From: Sulfuricella sp.
GTDB lineage: Bacteria; Pseudomonadota; Gammaproteobacteria; Burkholderiales; Sulfuricellaceae
Assembly (NCBI GenBank): GCA_028714315.1
Contig: JAQTMN010000007.1
Coordinates: 1-56,596, forward strand
Direction: 5' to 3'
Length of the DNA stretch: 56,596 nucleotides
Shown here: in pieces, positions 16,232-25,243 of the stretch
Numbering within the stretch: the first letter of the stretch is position 1
Layout: each line of letters begins with the position of its first letter
Translations under genes and position numbers: made by a program
Notes under the pieces: model-generated
What the model was told of the DNA's origin: nothing
The model's input: the letters and a program-made list of their open reading frames with translations, nothing else
Database searches by the model: none

Positions 16232-17559
16232 AAACATTGCCCATCCTGATCGTCGAGGACGACCAAGACCTGCGCGAGGCCCTTTGCGATACCCTGGCCT
16301 TGGCCGGATACGAGGCGCTGAGCGCCGCCGACGGCCCGTCCGCACTCGCGCTGCTGGAGAAAAGACGGGTCGGCCTGGTGGTGACGGACGTGCAGATGCA
16401 GCCGATGGATGGCCATACGCTGCTACGCGAAATCAAGGCGGCCTACCCCTATGCACCGGTAATGCTGATGACCGCCTACGGCATGATCGACAAGGCGGTC
16501 GAGGCGATGCGTGCCGGCGCGTGCACTTACCTGACCAAGCCGTTCGAGCCGGACATGCTGCTCGCCGAAGTGGCGCGCTATATGCTGTCGGCGCAATCGG
16601 CGGACGGTTCGGAAATGATTGCCGAAGATCCGCGCATGATGGAAGTCCTTGCGCTGGCGCGGAAAGTCGCCGCCACCAATGCTACCGTGATGATTACCGG
16701 CGAGTCCGGCTGCGGCAAGGAGGTCATGGCGCGTTTCGTTCACCGCAATTCGCCGCGCGCCGACAAGCCTTTCGTGGCGATCAACTGCGCCGCGATCCCC
16801 GAAAATCTGCTCGAGTCCACCTTGTTCGGCTACGAGAAGGGCGCCTTCACCGGCGCGGCCCAGTCGCATGCCGGCAAGTTCGAGCAGGCGCAGGGCGGCA
16901 CGCTGCTGCTGGACGAGATTTCCGAAATGTCGCTGCCGCTCCAGGCCAAGCTGTTGAGGGTGTTGCAGGAGCGCGAGGTGGAGCGGGTGGGGGGGCATAG
17001 GGCGATTCCTCTCGATATTCGCGTCGTCGCCACCTCCAACCGCGACATGGGTGAAATCGTCAGGCGTGGCGACTTCCGCGAGGATCTCTTCTATCGGCTC
17101 AACGTGTTTCCCCTGGCGTTGCCGTCGTTGCGCGAGCGGCCGCTGGATATCGTGCCCTTGGCCCGGCACCTGACGGACCGTTTGGGTGCCGTGCTCGGAC
17201 GGCCTGGGATCGCCCTGTCCTCCGCGGCGGTCGCGCAATTGACGCAATATGCCTGGCCGGGTAACATCAGGGAGCTTGAGAATGTGATTCAGCGTGCCTT
17301 GATCCTGGCACAGGACGATACCCTGGGTCCGGACTGTTTGCTCTTGCCGGCAGCGGCAAGACAGGCAAAAATTGCCGCCCGCGATACGGCGGTGGACATG
17401 AAGTCGCTGGAAAAAAACCATATTCTGGAAATGCTTTCGTCGGTCGGTGGGTCGCGCAGGCTTGCCGCGGAAAAACTGGGAATGAGCGAGCGCACCCTGC
17501 GTTACAAGCTACAGCAGTATCGGGAGGAAAGCGGCGAGGCCGAACGCCGGGTCGGCTAG
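16228..17559 (+). CDS. fleR: FleR/FlrC-type sigma-54 flagellar response regulator
   Basis: Enhancer-binding activator of sigma-54 flagellar promoters, 443 aa. The receiver domain has IVEDDQDLRE and the phospho-Asp in VVTDVQMQPMDG. The AAA+ domain has Walker A GESGCGKE and the sigma-54 contact loop GAFTGA in GYEKGAFTGAAQ. A Fis-type helix-turn-helix ends the protein (GSRRLAAEKLGMSERTLRYKL). Start set at 16228 by the ATGA overlap with the kinase gene, although the frame is open much further upstream. Likely targets include the fliE promoter candidate 20 bp downstream and other class III flagellar operons. Confidence 0.92.
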   Translation: MKTLPILIVEDDQDLREALCDTLALAGYEALSAADGPSALALLEKRRVGLVVTDVQMQPMDGHTLLREIKAAYPYAPVMLMTAYGMIDKAVEAMRAGACTYLTKPFEPDMLLAEVARYMLSAQSADGSEMIAEDPRMMEVLALARKVAATNATVMITGESGCGKEVMARFVHRNSPRADKPFVAINCAAIPENLLESTLFGYEKGAFTGAAQSHAGKFEQAQGGTLLLDEISEMSLPLQAKLLRVLQEREVERVGGHRAIPLDIRVVATSNRDMGEIVRRGDFREDLFYRLNVFPLALPSLRERPLDIVPLARHLTDRLGAVLGRPGIALSSAAVAQLTQYAWPGNIRELENVIQRALILAQDDTLGPDCLLLPAAARQAKIAARDTAVDMKSLEKNHILEMLSSVGGSRRLAAEKLGMSERTLRYKLQQYREESGEAERRVG

Positions 17560-17576
17560 CCGGGGTGGTGCGGTTA

Positions 17577-17594
17577 TCGGCATGAAATATGCTT
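17577..17594 (+). promoter_or_regulatory. Candidate sigma-54 promoter for fliE
   Basis: CGGCATGAAATATGCTTG has GG at 17579-17580 and GC at 17591-17592 with exactly ten bases between. It matches TGGCAC-N5-TTGCT at most of the key positions (GGCAT, ATGCT). It lies between the FleR-type activator gene and fliE, about 80 bp before the fliE start, where a FleR-dependent promoter is expected. Confidence 0.5.
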
Positions 17595-17671
17595 GTTTTT
17601 TGACCTGGGGCGAGGAAAAACCATCGCCGAGACGGATAAACAGCTATAATTTCGAGCTGGAGGCATGAACG

Positions 17672-17986
17672 ATGAATACCCAGGGAATCGACCAACTACT
17701 CGGCCAATTGCGCGCCGCTTCGGCGCTGGCGTCGGGGGCCGAGCCGGCCGCGTCGGCGGAGGGCGCGGATTTCGCGTCGCTTCTCAAGTCTTCGCTGGAT
17801 CAGACCAGCGCCGCGCAGCAGGATGCCACCAATCTGGCCAAGGCGTTCGAACAGGGCAATCCCGATACGAATCTGCAGGAAGTGATGGTTTCGCTGCAGA
17901 AGGCCAATCTTTCCTTTCAGACCATGGTGCAGGTGCGCAACAAGCTGGTGTCGGCCTATCACGAAGTCATGAACATGCAAGTGTGA
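17672..17986 (+). CDS. fliE: Flagellar hook-basal body adaptor FliE
   Basis: Small basal-body protein joining the MS ring to the rod, exported by the flagellar type III apparatus. 104 aa. The C-terminal region NLQEVMVSLQKANLSFQTMVQVRNKLVSAYHEVMNMQV carries the family signature (LQKANLSFQ and RNKLVxAYxEVMxMxV). The N-terminal half is Ala-rich and low in complexity. GGAGG lies 12 bases upstream of the ATG. It begins the fliEFGHIJK transcription unit; a gap of 95 bp to fliF contains no gene. Confidence 0.95.
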   Translation: MNTQGIDQLLGQLRAASALASGAEPAASAEGADFASLLKSSLDQTSAAQQDATNLAKAFEQGNPDTNLQEVMVSLQKANLSFQTMVQVRNKLVSAYHEVMNMQV

Positions 17987-18081
17987 GAAGGATGCAGGAT
18001 ATTCCGCTTGTCATGGTCAGGTGCCTCTACTCGGGGATAAGGCTCAATCACTCACAAATTGGCGGCAAGGTGTAAAACAAG

Positions 18082-19692
18082 ATGGCCGTCGCACCGCAGC
18101 AATCCTTTCTTGCGCGCTTAAAAGATCTCGGGCGGTTATCCAGCGGGCAGATGGTCGGCCTGATGCTCGGATTGTCCGCGGCTATCGCGCTGATTGCCGG
18201 CGCCTGGATGTGGTCGCAGACGCCGGATTACCGCGTTCTCTACAGCAATCTCTCCGACCGCGACGGCGGCGCGATCATCAATTCCCTGCAGCAGATGAAC
18301 GTTCAATACAAGATGGCCGAAGGCGGCGGCGCCATCCTGGTGCCTTCCGCCGAGGTTTATGAAGTGCGCCTGCGCTTGGCGTCCCAAGGGTTGCCCAAGG
18401 GGAGCGTGGTCGGCTTCGAGTTGATGGAAAACCAGAAACTGGGTACCAGCCAGTTTCTCGAACAGGTGAATTACCAGCGTGCTCTGGAAGGCGAGCTGAC
18501 CCGCTCCATCCAGTCGCTGTCCGCGGTTCAGGGCGCGCGCGTGCATCTGGCCATTCCGCGGCCTTCGGTGTTTACCCGCGAACAGCAAAAGCCCAGCGCT
18601 TCCGTGCTGGTCAGCCTCCATCCGGGCAGGACGCTGGACAAGGCCCAGGTGAGCGGCATTGCCCACCTGCTCTCCAGCAGCGTGCCGGATCTGCCGATCA
18701 AGAACGTGGCGATTCTCGACCAGAACGGCAACCTGCTGAGCGCGTCGGCCGACGGCAAGGAAAATGCCGGTCTCGATCCGGGCCAGCTGGAATATCTGCA
18801 CCAAGTCGAGCAGGGTTTCATCAAGCGCATTGAAAGCATACTCAGCCCGATCACCGGGATGGACAACGTGCGGGCGCAAGTGACGGCTGAGCTGGATTTC
18901 TCGCAGGCCGAGCAGACTGCCGAAACCTTCAGGCCGAACCCGCTTCCCGCGGAGGCCGCGATCCGCAGCCAGCAGCTCAACGAAAGCAGTGGCACCAGCG
19001 GCGCAGCCGGCGGTGTGCCCGGCGCCTTGTCCAATCAGCCTCCCGGCACGGCCAGCGCGCCGGTTACCGCGCCGACGGCTTCCACCGCGGCGCCGGTCCA
19101 GCCTTCCAGCGGCAGCAGCCATAAGGAATCGACCGTCAACTATGAAGTGGACAAGACGGTCAGGCACGTGACACTGCCGGTCGGCGGGATCAAGCGTCTG
19201 TCGGTGGCGGTGGTGGTGAATTACAAGAAAATTACCGAAAAGGACGGGAAAGTCAGCGCCAAGCCGTTGACCGCTGCCGAGATGGCGCAGATCAACAATC
19301 TCGTCAAGGAGTCCATGGGCTATCGGCAGGATCGCGGCGATACGCTCAACGTGGTGAATGCTTCGTTCAGCACGGTAACCGAGGAAATCGCCGCAACGCC
19401 GATCTGGAAAGATCCGGCAACCGTCGCGCTGGTCAAGGAGATATTCCGGAACCTGTTGATTGCAGGGATTGTTTTCTTCCTGGTGTTCAAGGTGTTGCGC
19501 CCCCTGCTGAAAGAACTGGCGACGCCGCCGGAGCCCCAGGTGGTTCATGTGGAAGGTGGCGCCGAGGGGATGATGGCGCCTGAGATGCAGGCTGGCTACG
19601 AGGATCGTCTGAGGGCGGCAAAGGAATTGGCGAAGCAGGAGCCCAAGGTGGTGGCCAGCGTGGTCAAGGAGTGGATCGGCGGCAATGAGTGA
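18082..19692 (+). CDS. fliF: Flagellar MS-ring protein FliF
   Basis: Inner-membrane protein that assembles the MS ring on which the flagellum is built. 536 aa. The first membrane segment is at about residues 28-46 (LMLGLSAAIALIAGAWMW), followed by ring-building motifs including YRVLYSNLSDRDGG, RLASQGLPKGSVVGFE, and ARVHLAIPRPSVFTREQQ. A Pro/Ser/Thr-rich linker (about 300-355) leads to NYEVDKTVRHV. The second membrane segment is near 454-472 (LLIAGIVFFLVFKVL). The C-terminal tail binds FliG. The stop overlaps the fliG start by eight bases. Confidence 0.97.
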   Translation: MAVAPQQSFLARLKDLGRLSSGQMVGLMLGLSAAIALIAGAWMWSQTPDYRVLYSNLSDRDGGAIINSLQQMNVQYKMAEGGGAILVPSAEVYEVRLRLASQGLPKGSVVGFELMENQKLGTSQFLEQVNYQRALEGELTRSIQSLSAVQGARVHLAIPRPSVFTREQQKPSASVLVSLHPGRTLDKAQVSGIAHLLSSSVPDLPIKNVAILDQNGNLLSASADGKENAGLDPGQLEYLHQVEQGFIKRIESILSPITGMDNVRAQVTAELDFSQAEQTAETFRPNPLPAEAAIRSQQLNESSGTSGAAGGVPGALSNQPPGTASAPVTAPTASTAAPVQPSSGSSHKESTVNYEVDKTVRHVTLPVGGIKRLSVAVVVNYKKITEKDGKVSAKPLTAAEMAQINNLVKESMGYRQDRGDTLNVVNASFSTVTEEIAATPIWKDPATVALVKEIFRNLLIAGIVFFLVFKVLRPLLKELATPPEPQVVHVEGGAEGMMAPEMQAGYEDRLRAAKELAKQEPKVVASVVKEWIGGNE

Positions 19693-20683
19693 CGAGGGCA
19701 TCCAGAAGAGCGCTATTTTGCTGATGACTTTGGGCGAGGAGGAAGCGGCGGAAGTCTTCAAGTATCTCACCCCGAAGGAGGTGCAGAAGCTGGGAATGGC
19801 GATGGCCAACCTGAACAGCATCAAGCGCGACCAGGTGGACCAGGTGCTGCACGACTTCATGCATCAGGCGGGCGATAAAACCAACCTGGGCGGCGCTTCG
19901 GACGAATACATCCGCAGCGTGCTGAACAAGGCGCTGGGTACGGACAAGGCGGCAAACCTGATCGATCGCATCCTGCACGGCGGAGATACCAGCGGCATCG
20001 AGAGCCTGAAGTGGATGGATGCGTCCTCCGTGGCGGAGCTGATCAAGAACGAGCACCCCCAGATCATTGCCACCATCCTGGTTCATCTCGACCGGGACCA
20101 GGCCAGCGAGATATTGAACCATTTGGGGGAGCGGCTGCGCAACGACGTGGTGCTGCGCATCGCCACGCTGGACGGTATCCAGCCTGCCGCGCTGCGGGAG
20201 CTGAACGATGTGCTGAGCAAGCTGCTTTCGGGTGCCAGCGGCAATATCAAGAAAAGCGCGCTGGGCGGCGTCAGGGCGGCGGCCGAGATTCTGAATTATG
20301 TCGGCACCGCCAACGAAACCTCGGTCATCGCCAGCGTGCGCGACTACGACCCGGAACTGGCGCAGAAAATCCAGGATGAGATGTTCGTCTTCGAGAACCT
20401 GCTGGACCTGGACGACCGCTCCATTCAGCTGCTGCTGCGCGAGGTGCAATCCGAATCGCTGATTATCGCGCTCAAGGGCACGAGCGAGGAGCTGCGCGAA
20501 AAAATCTTCAAGAATATGTCGCAGCGGGCCGCGGAAATGTTGCGCGACGATCTGGAAGCCAAGGGACCCGTGCGCATCAGCGAAGTCGAGGCGGAGCAGA
20601 AAGAAATTCTCAAGGTCGTACGCAAGCTCGCCGACGAGGGCCAGATCGTGCTAGGCGGCAAGGGAGAGGAAGGCTTTGTCTAA
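19685..20683 (+). CDS. fliG: Flagellar motor switch protein FliG
   Basis: Rotor protein that contacts the stator and sets rotation direction. 332 aa with the usual N-, middle and C-terminal armadillo-like domains. The EHPQIIATILVHLDRDQASEIL motif near residue 122 is the middle-domain signature. The C-terminal torque helix contains charged residues in LLLREVQSESLIIALKGTSEELREKIFKNMSQRA. The ATG at 19685 overlaps the fliF stop (ATGAGTGA), and the stop overlaps fliH by eight bases. Confidence 0.97.
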   Translation: MSDEGIQKSAILLMTLGEEEAAEVFKYLTPKEVQKLGMAMANLNSIKRDQVDQVLHDFMHQAGDKTNLGGASDEYIRSVLNKALGTDKAANLIDRILHGGDTSGIESLKWMDASSVAELIKNEHPQIIATILVHLDRDQASEILNHLGERLRNDVVLRIATLDGIQPAALRELNDVLSKLLSGASGNIKKSALGGVRAAAEILNYVGTANETSVIASVRDYDPELAQKIQDEMFVFENLLDLDDRSIQLLLREVQSESLIIALKGTSEELREKIFKNMSQRAAEMLRDDLEAKGPVRISEVEAEQKEILKVVRKLADEGQIVLGGKGEEGFV

Positions 20684-21293
20684 TATCATTCCCAAGGAGC
20701 AGCTGAGCGCCTACCAGCGCTGGGAGCTGACCTCATTGGGCGAGGCCGCAGCGGAAACGGTGTCGTCCCCTGCGGTGGTGCTGCCGACCGCGGAGGAGGT
20801 GGAACATATCCATCAGCAGGCCAGCCGCGAGGGCTACGCGACCGGCTACCAGGAGGGAAAGCAGAAGGCCGATGCCGAACTGGCGCGGCTGGCGCAGGTG
20901 ATGTCCGCGCTGGACGCTTCGCTGAACAATTTCGACGAGGTCATCGCGCAAAGTTTGCTGGCGTTGGCGCTGGATATCGCCAAGCAAATGCTGCGCGAAG
21001 CGCTGAAAGCGCGGCCCGAACTGGTCCTGCCGGTCATCCGCGAGGCGGTGGGCAGCCTCCCCCACGCCAATCAGCACCCGCACCTGAGGCTGCATCCGGA
21101 CGACGCGGATCTGGTGCGCTCGTTGATGGAAGACGAGCTGAATCACTATCACTGGAAGCTGATCGAGGACGTTCGCGTGGAACGCGGCGGCTGCCGGGTG
21201 GAAACGGCGAACAGCGAGATCGATGCCACCCTGGAAAGCCGTTGGAAAAGGGCGCTTGCCGCGCTGGGGCGCGAAGGTTCCTGGCTTGATTAG
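20676..21293 (+). CDS. fliH: Flagellar assembly protein FliH
   Basis: Cytoplasmic stator of the export ATPase complex that binds FliI and regulates it. 205 aa, starting from a TTG codon that overlaps the fliG stop; AGAGGAAGG lies just upstream. Near residue 50 is the glycine-rich helix REGYATGYQEGKQKADAEL with GxxxG spacing. The C-terminal half is the FliH/V-ATPase-E-like domain (ALDIAKQMLREALKARPELVLPVIREAV, then LHPDDADLV). An N-terminal Trp pair-like motif is represented by YQRWEL. Confidence 0.93.
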   Translation: MSNIIPKEQLSAYQRWELTSLGEAAAETVSSPAVVLPTAEEVEHIHQQASREGYATGYQEGKQKADAELARLAQVMSALDASLNNFDEVIAQSLLALALDIAKQMLREALKARPELVLPVIREAVGSLPHANQHPHLRLHPDDADLVRSLMEDELNHYHWKLIEDVRVERGGCRVETANSEIDATLESRWKRALAALGREGSWLD

Positions 21294-21368
21294 AGCTTGT
21301 TTTTGCCGATTCATGCCGTTGCTGCGGCCGTATCCGGCCCGGCTGTCCGCGGGCGACCTTTCCTGAAT

Positions 21369-22763
21369 ATGGCGACTTCCTCCGATCGCTGGTGCGGTTA
21401 TCTGCAAAAATGCGGCGAGACGGTTGCCGCGGTCAATCCGTGGATGGTGACCGGACGCTTGACACGCGTGGCCGGGCTGGTGATGGAAGCGGTGGGGCTT
21501 AAGCTCGCGGTGGGCGGCAGCTGTACGGTCCACCTGCCCGACGGCCACGATGTGGACGCCGAGGTGGTCGGCTTTTCCGGCGAAAAACTTTTCCTGATGC
21601 CTTCCACCGATGTGTATGGCCTGGTGCCCGGCGCCAGGGTGACGCCGGTGGACGTCTCGGTCCGGCTCGGACAGGGCGGGGCGGTAGCCCGCGGCCGGCG
21701 CTCGGAAGACCGCGCGCGCCAGGTGTATGTAGGCGATGAGCTGCTCGGCCGCATTCTGGATGGCGCGGGGCGCCCGCTCGACCAGCTCGGACCGTTGCAG
21801 CTGGCGCATCAGGTGCCGCTCCACAGTCGCCCCTGCAATCCTTTGAGCCGCGCCCCGATCCGGCAGGTGCTGGATGTCGGCGTGCGGGCGATCAATGCGC
21901 TGTTGACTGTCGGGCGCGGCCAGCGCATGGGGCTTTTCGCCGGCAGCGGCGTCGGCAAGAGCATCCTGCTCGGCATGATGGCGCGCTTTACCAGCGCCGA
22001 CGTGATCGTGGTCGGCCTGATCGGCGAGCGCGGCCGCGAAGTCAAGGAATTCATCGAAAACATTTTGGGCCCGGTGGGGCTGGCACGCGCCGTGGTAGTG
22101 GCCGCGCCGGCCGACACCCCACCGTTGCTGCGGCTGCATGGCGCGGCCTATGCCACCGCGATCGCCGAATATTTTCGCGATCAGGGCAAACACGTGCTGC
22201 TGATCATGGATTCGCTTACCCGCTTTGCCATGGCGCAACGTGAAATCGCGCTTGCCATCGGCGAACCGCCGGCGACGAAGGGGTATCCTCCCTCGGTGTT
22301 CGCCAAGCTGCCGCAGCTGGTCGAACGCGCCGGCAATGGCCTGGCCGGCGGCGGGTCGATCACTGCGTTCTACACCGTGCTGGTGGAGGGCGACGACCAG
22401 CAGGATCCGATTGCCGATAGCGCGCGCGCCATTCTCGACGGGCACGTCGTGTTGTCGCGCGGCCTCGCCGATCAAGGCCATTACCCCGCCATCGACATCG
22501 AGGCCTCTGTCAGCCGGGCGATCACCGAGCTGCTCAGGCCCGAAGACCTGGCCATGGTGCGCCGGTTCAAGCTGCTTTATTCCCGCTATCAGCGCAGCCG
22601 CGATCTGATCAGCGTCGGAGCCTACGTGAGAGGCAGTGACCCGCTGCTCGACGAAGCCATCCTGCTCCATCCGAGGCTGGAGGCTTTTTTGCAGCAAGGG
22701 ATGCAGCAGAGCGAAAACTATGCGAATAGCCGCAGCCAACTGGCCGCGCTGCTCCATTCCTGA
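21369..22763 (+). CDS. fliI: Flagellar export ATPase FliI
   Basis: F1-type ATPase that energises flagellar protein export with FliH and FliJ. Walker A is [11 protein letters not shown] near residue 190 and Walker B is [38 protein letters not shown] between them is typical of FliI. I chose the ATG at 21369 ([12 protein letters not shown], 464 aa), which fits the family. The frame is open from a TTG at 21297, giving a leader that looks untranslated. The ribosome-binding site at 21369 is weak, so coupling with fliH 75 bp upstream is uncertain. Confidence 0.95.
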   Translation: MATSSDRWCGYLQKCGETVAAVNPWMVTGRLTRVAGLVMEAVGLKLAVGGSCTVHLPDGHDVDAEVVGFSGEKLFLMPSTDVYGLVPGARVTPVDVSVRLGQGGAVARGRRSEDRARQVYVGDELLGRILDGAGRPLDQLGPLQLAHQVPLHSRPCNPLSRAPIRQVLDVGVRAINALLTVGRGQRMGLFAGSGVGKSILLGMMARFTSADVIVVGLIGERGREVKEFIENILGPVGLARAVVVAAPADTPPLLRLHGAAYATAIAEYFRDQGKHVLLIMDSLTRFAMAQREIALAIGEPPATKGYPPSVFAKLPQLVERAGNGLAGGGSITAFYTVLVEGDDQQDPIADSARAILDGHVVLSRGLADQGHYPAIDIEASVSRAITELLRPEDLAMVRRFKLLYSRYQRSRDLISVGAYVRGSDPLLDEAILLHPRLEAFLQQGMQQSENYANSRSQLAALLHS

Positions 22764-22780
22764 CCGGCGCCTGATTCGGC

Positions 22781-23236
22781 ATGCCGCGGCGCTTCCCGCT
22801 TCAACCCCTTCTCGAACTGGCGCAGGACCATTCCGACGCGGCGGCGCGCGATCTGCACAAACTCAAGGCGGCCTGGCAGGAGGCGGAGGAAAAGCTCGGG
22901 CAGCTTGCGGCCTATCGGGAGGACTATCGGAACAGATTGCTGCAGGCGACGAAAGTGGGCATGCAAGCGAATTCCCTCAAGGATTTTCACCTGTTTCTCG
23001 GCAAGCTTGAAACCGCCATACGCCATCAAACCGAGGAAGTCGCACGCTGCAAGAAACGCTGGGACGACGGAAAACTCGTGTGGCAGGCCAGGCAGCGCAA
23101 GCTCAAGGCGTTCGACACCCTGTCGCAGCGCCATTTGCGCAGTGAACTGAAGCGCGAGGACAAGCAGGAACAGCGCGAGCAGGACGAGTTGTCCGGCCGG
23201 GATTTCGAGCGCAAGGAGCCGGAAGGCCCCGTTTGA
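22781..23236 (+). CDS. fliJ: Flagellar export chaperone FliJ
   Basis: Small coiled-coil protein that sits in the FliI hexamer and helps escort export substrates. 151 aa, nearly all predicted helix: FPLQPLLELAQDHSDAAARDLHKLKAAWQEAEEKLGQL is the N-terminal signature. The C-terminus is highly charged (SELKREDKQEQREQDEL). It lies 17 bp downstream of fliI and 71 bp upstream of fliK. Confidence 0.92.
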   Translation: MPRRFPLQPLLELAQDHSDAAARDLHKLKAAWQEAEEKLGQLAAYREDYRNRLLQATKVGMQANSLKDFHLFLGKLETAIRHQTEEVARCKKRWDDGKLVWQARQRKLKAFDTLSQRHLRSELKREDKQEQREQDELSGRDFERKEPEGPV

Positions 23237-23307
23237 TCCACGATTGGCATGTGTTTTGCTCTTGGTTGGGCATTCAGGCGAATTCGCGATAATTTAAAGG
23301 ATGACCG

Positions 23308-24462
23308 ATGTCCCTGTTTCTTGTCTCGCCGACCCCGTCTAAATTGCCCGGCACCGGCGCCGCCAGTGGACCTGCATCCGCGTCGGCGTTTAGTGCGGAC
23401 GGCGGCGACGCGATCGAGGGCGGGGCTCAGGGATTGCCTTTCGCCGCGCTGCTCGCCCGGCAAATCAAGGGGCTTGCCGCCCTCTTCGAAGGCCGCGCCG
23501 ACGGCTCGAAATCTTCCCGCGCGCCGGGAGACAACGATCAAGGCGAAGACGTCCCGGTTACGGGTAATGCCGCGTCCGCGCCGGCGCTCCCTCTCGACCT
23601 GTCCGCGCTGCAGGCATCGGCGCTCGTTTTGCCGCCGGCGTTGCCGTTTGCCCCGAAGGCGCCTGGCGCCGAGGAAGCGGCCGGTTTGTCGGAAAAAAAG
23701 AGAGGCGCTGAGGAAGCGGCCGGTCTGCCGGCGAAAAAGGGAGGCGTCGCGGAAGCGGCTTTGGATTTGGCTGCGGCGGGCAAGGCGAAGGCGGCAGAAA
23801 TTGCCGAAGCGAGCCAAAACTTGCCGCCGGCGATTCCGCCGGGCAACCGTTTCTCCGAAAAGCTGGCGGCGCTGACGGATGGTGTTCCTGCTGCTGCCGT
23901 AGCAGGCAAGGCTGACGCGCCCGCCGTCTTGCCCGACCCGCTTCCTGGCGCGCCCCTCGCGGTGGTCGGGCCGGCCGATGTGTCGGCGGCGCTGCGTCGG
24001 CCCGAGCCGGTGCCGGCGCAGCACGTGTTGCCCAGGGTGGGTTCCGCCGAATGGGGCGGCGCGGTCGGCGACAAGGTATTATGGATGGCCGGCCAGAGCC
24101 GCCAGGTCGCCGAGCTGCACCTTAATCCGCCCAGCCTCGGGCCACTGGAGGTGCGGCTGACGGTGAGCAACGACCAGGCCAGCGCCCTTTTCGTGTCCCA
24201 TCACGCGGCGGTGCGCGAGGCGATCGAAACGGCGTTGCCGCGCTTGCGCGAGATGCTGGCGGACAGCGGCATCATGCTGGGGAATGTCTCGGTGGGCGCC
24301 GAATCCTTTAGTCAGCAGCAACAGGCGTTCGACCGGAAAGGGAGTGGCCGCGAAGATGGCGGCAACGGACCGCCCGCCACGGACCGCTTCGCGAGCCGGG
24401 CTGCCGATAAGCCCCTGGCGGCCGGCTTGGCGCATGATGGAATGGTCGATATCTTCGCTTGA
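23308..24462 (+). CDS. fliK: Flagellar hook-length control protein FliK
   Basis: Secreted molecular ruler that switches export specificity when the hook is complete. 384 aa. The N-terminal two thirds is Ala/Pro/Lys-rich and low in complexity, as usual for the ruler part, and includes an imperfect repeat (GAEEAAGLSEKK then GAEEAAGLPAKK near residues 113-140). The conserved C-terminal domain near residue 265 has ELHLNPPSLGPLEVRLTVSND and a TALPRLREMLADSGI motif. AAAGGATG precedes the ATG. A strong terminator follows 20 bp after the stop. Confidence 0.93.
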   Translation: MSLFLVSPTPSKLPGTGAASGPASASAFSADGGDAIEGGAQGLPFAALLARQIKGLAALFEGRADGSKSSRAPGDNDQGEDVPVTGNAASAPALPLDLSALQASALVLPPALPFAPKAPGAEEAAGLSEKKRGAEEAAGLPAKKGGVAEAALDLAAAGKAKAAEIAEASQNLPPAIPPGNRFSEKLAALTDGVPAAAVAGKADAPAVLPDPLPGAPLAVVGPADVSAALRRPEPVPAQHVLPRVGSAEWGGAVGDKVLWMAGQSRQVAELHLNPPSLGPLEVRLTVSNDQASALFVSHHAAVREAIETALPRLREMLADSGIMLGNVSVGAESFSQQQQAFDRKGSGREDGGNGPPATDRFASRAADKPLAAGLAHDGMVDIFA

Positions 24463-24483
24463 TTTGCCGCATTGGGGTGTAAA

Positions 24484-24527
24484 AATAAAGCAGCTATATC
24501 AATGATATAGCTGCTTTATTCGTTTTT
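24484..24527 (+). terminator. Rho-independent terminator after fliK
   Basis: Perfect 17-bp stem, AATAAAGCAGCTATATC at 24484-24500 pairing with 24504-24520, with a three-base AAT loop. CGTTTTT follows. It ends the fliEFGHIJK unit. Confidence 0.85.
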
Positions 24528-24574
24528 GGCGCACAGCGAGGGGAAGGCGCGTCGGCCGCAACTTGCGGTTTTGC

Positions 24575-24603
24575 TTGAATTAAATTTGATTTGAGGTTAT
24601 AAA
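24575..24603 (+). promoter_or_regulatory. Candidate sigma-70 promoter for fliLMNOPQR
   Basis: TTGAAT (24575-24580) and TATAAA (24598-24603) are 17 bp apart in an AT-rich stretch between the fliK terminator and fliL. A leader of about 100 bases would precede fliL. Confidence 0.4.
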
Positions 24604-24711
24604 GAACATAAACTATCTTCCGAAACTGGTTGTTTTTAATGTCATTTAACCAATATTCTTCGGATGTAGGCAAAAAACAGGGCCGCGGCAGGCGCGCCAA
24701 AGGGAGCGGGA

Positions 24712-25212
24712 ATGGCTAAGGACAAAGCAAAAGAGGAAGCGAAGGGGGCTGAGGAACCGCCGAAAAAGAAGGGCAAGCTGCCTTTGATTCTGGGGATTCT
24801 GCTGCTTCTGGGCGGCGCGGGCGGCGGCGCGGCTTGGTATTTTACCCGGTCGGCCGGCGATCATGCCGAGCACCAGAAGGAAGAAAAATCCGTTCCCCCT
24901 GTTTTTGTGACGCTGGAAACGTTTACCGTCAACCTTCAGCCCGACGGCGGCGGCGATCATTACCTGCAGGTGGGGATTGATTTGAAGGTGGCCGATCAGG
25001 CCGTGGTTGATCTGGTCAAGCTGCATATGCCGGAGATCCGCAACAGCATGCTGTTGCTGCTGTCGAGCAAGAGCGCCGAGCAGATCGCCAGCCTGGAGGG
25101 CAAAAAGGCGCTAAGCGCCGAAATACAGGAACAGGTCAACAAGCCGCTGAATGTCAAGGAAGCCGGGAAGGGTGTGACCGGGGTGTATTTCACCTCCTTC
25201 GTCATTCAGTAA
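24712..25212 (+). CDS. fliL: Flagellar basal body-associated protein FliL
   Basis: Single-pass inner-membrane protein that surrounds or stabilises the stator. 166 aa: a Lys/Glu-rich cytoplasmic N-terminus (1-22), a membrane helix at about 23-44 (LPLILGILLLLGGAGGGAAW), and a periplasmic stomatin-like domain. That domain contains FVTLETFTVNLQPDGGGDHYLQVGIDLKV and ends VYFTSFVIQ. AAAGGGAGCGGGA precedes the ATG. It is the first gene of the second flagellar unit. Confidence 0.95.
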   Translation: MAKDKAKEEAKGAEEPPKKKGKLPLILGILLLLGGAGGGAAWYFTRSAGDHAEHQKEEKSVPPVFVTLETFTVNLQPDGGGDHYLQVGIDLKVADQAVVDLVKLHMPEIRNSMLLLLSSKSAEQIASLEGKKALSAEIQEQVNKPLNVKEAGKGVTGVYFTSFVIQ

Positions 25213-25243
25213 GAAAATGCAGACGCAACACTAAAGGGCGCAC

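Noticed and set aside
18136-19860. 574-codon minus-strand frame across fliF
   Set aside because: Shadow of fliF; low-complexity composition and no start signals.
20733-22757. 674-codon minus-strand frame across fliH and fliI
   Set aside because: fliH and fliI are unmistakable on the plus strand; the antisense translation shows no family features.
24546-24559. GG-N10-GC sequence upstream of fliL as a sigma-54 promoter
   Set aside because: GGCGCGTCGGCCGC matches only the invariant dinucleotides; the nearby sigma-70-like TTGAAT-N17-TATAAA is better.
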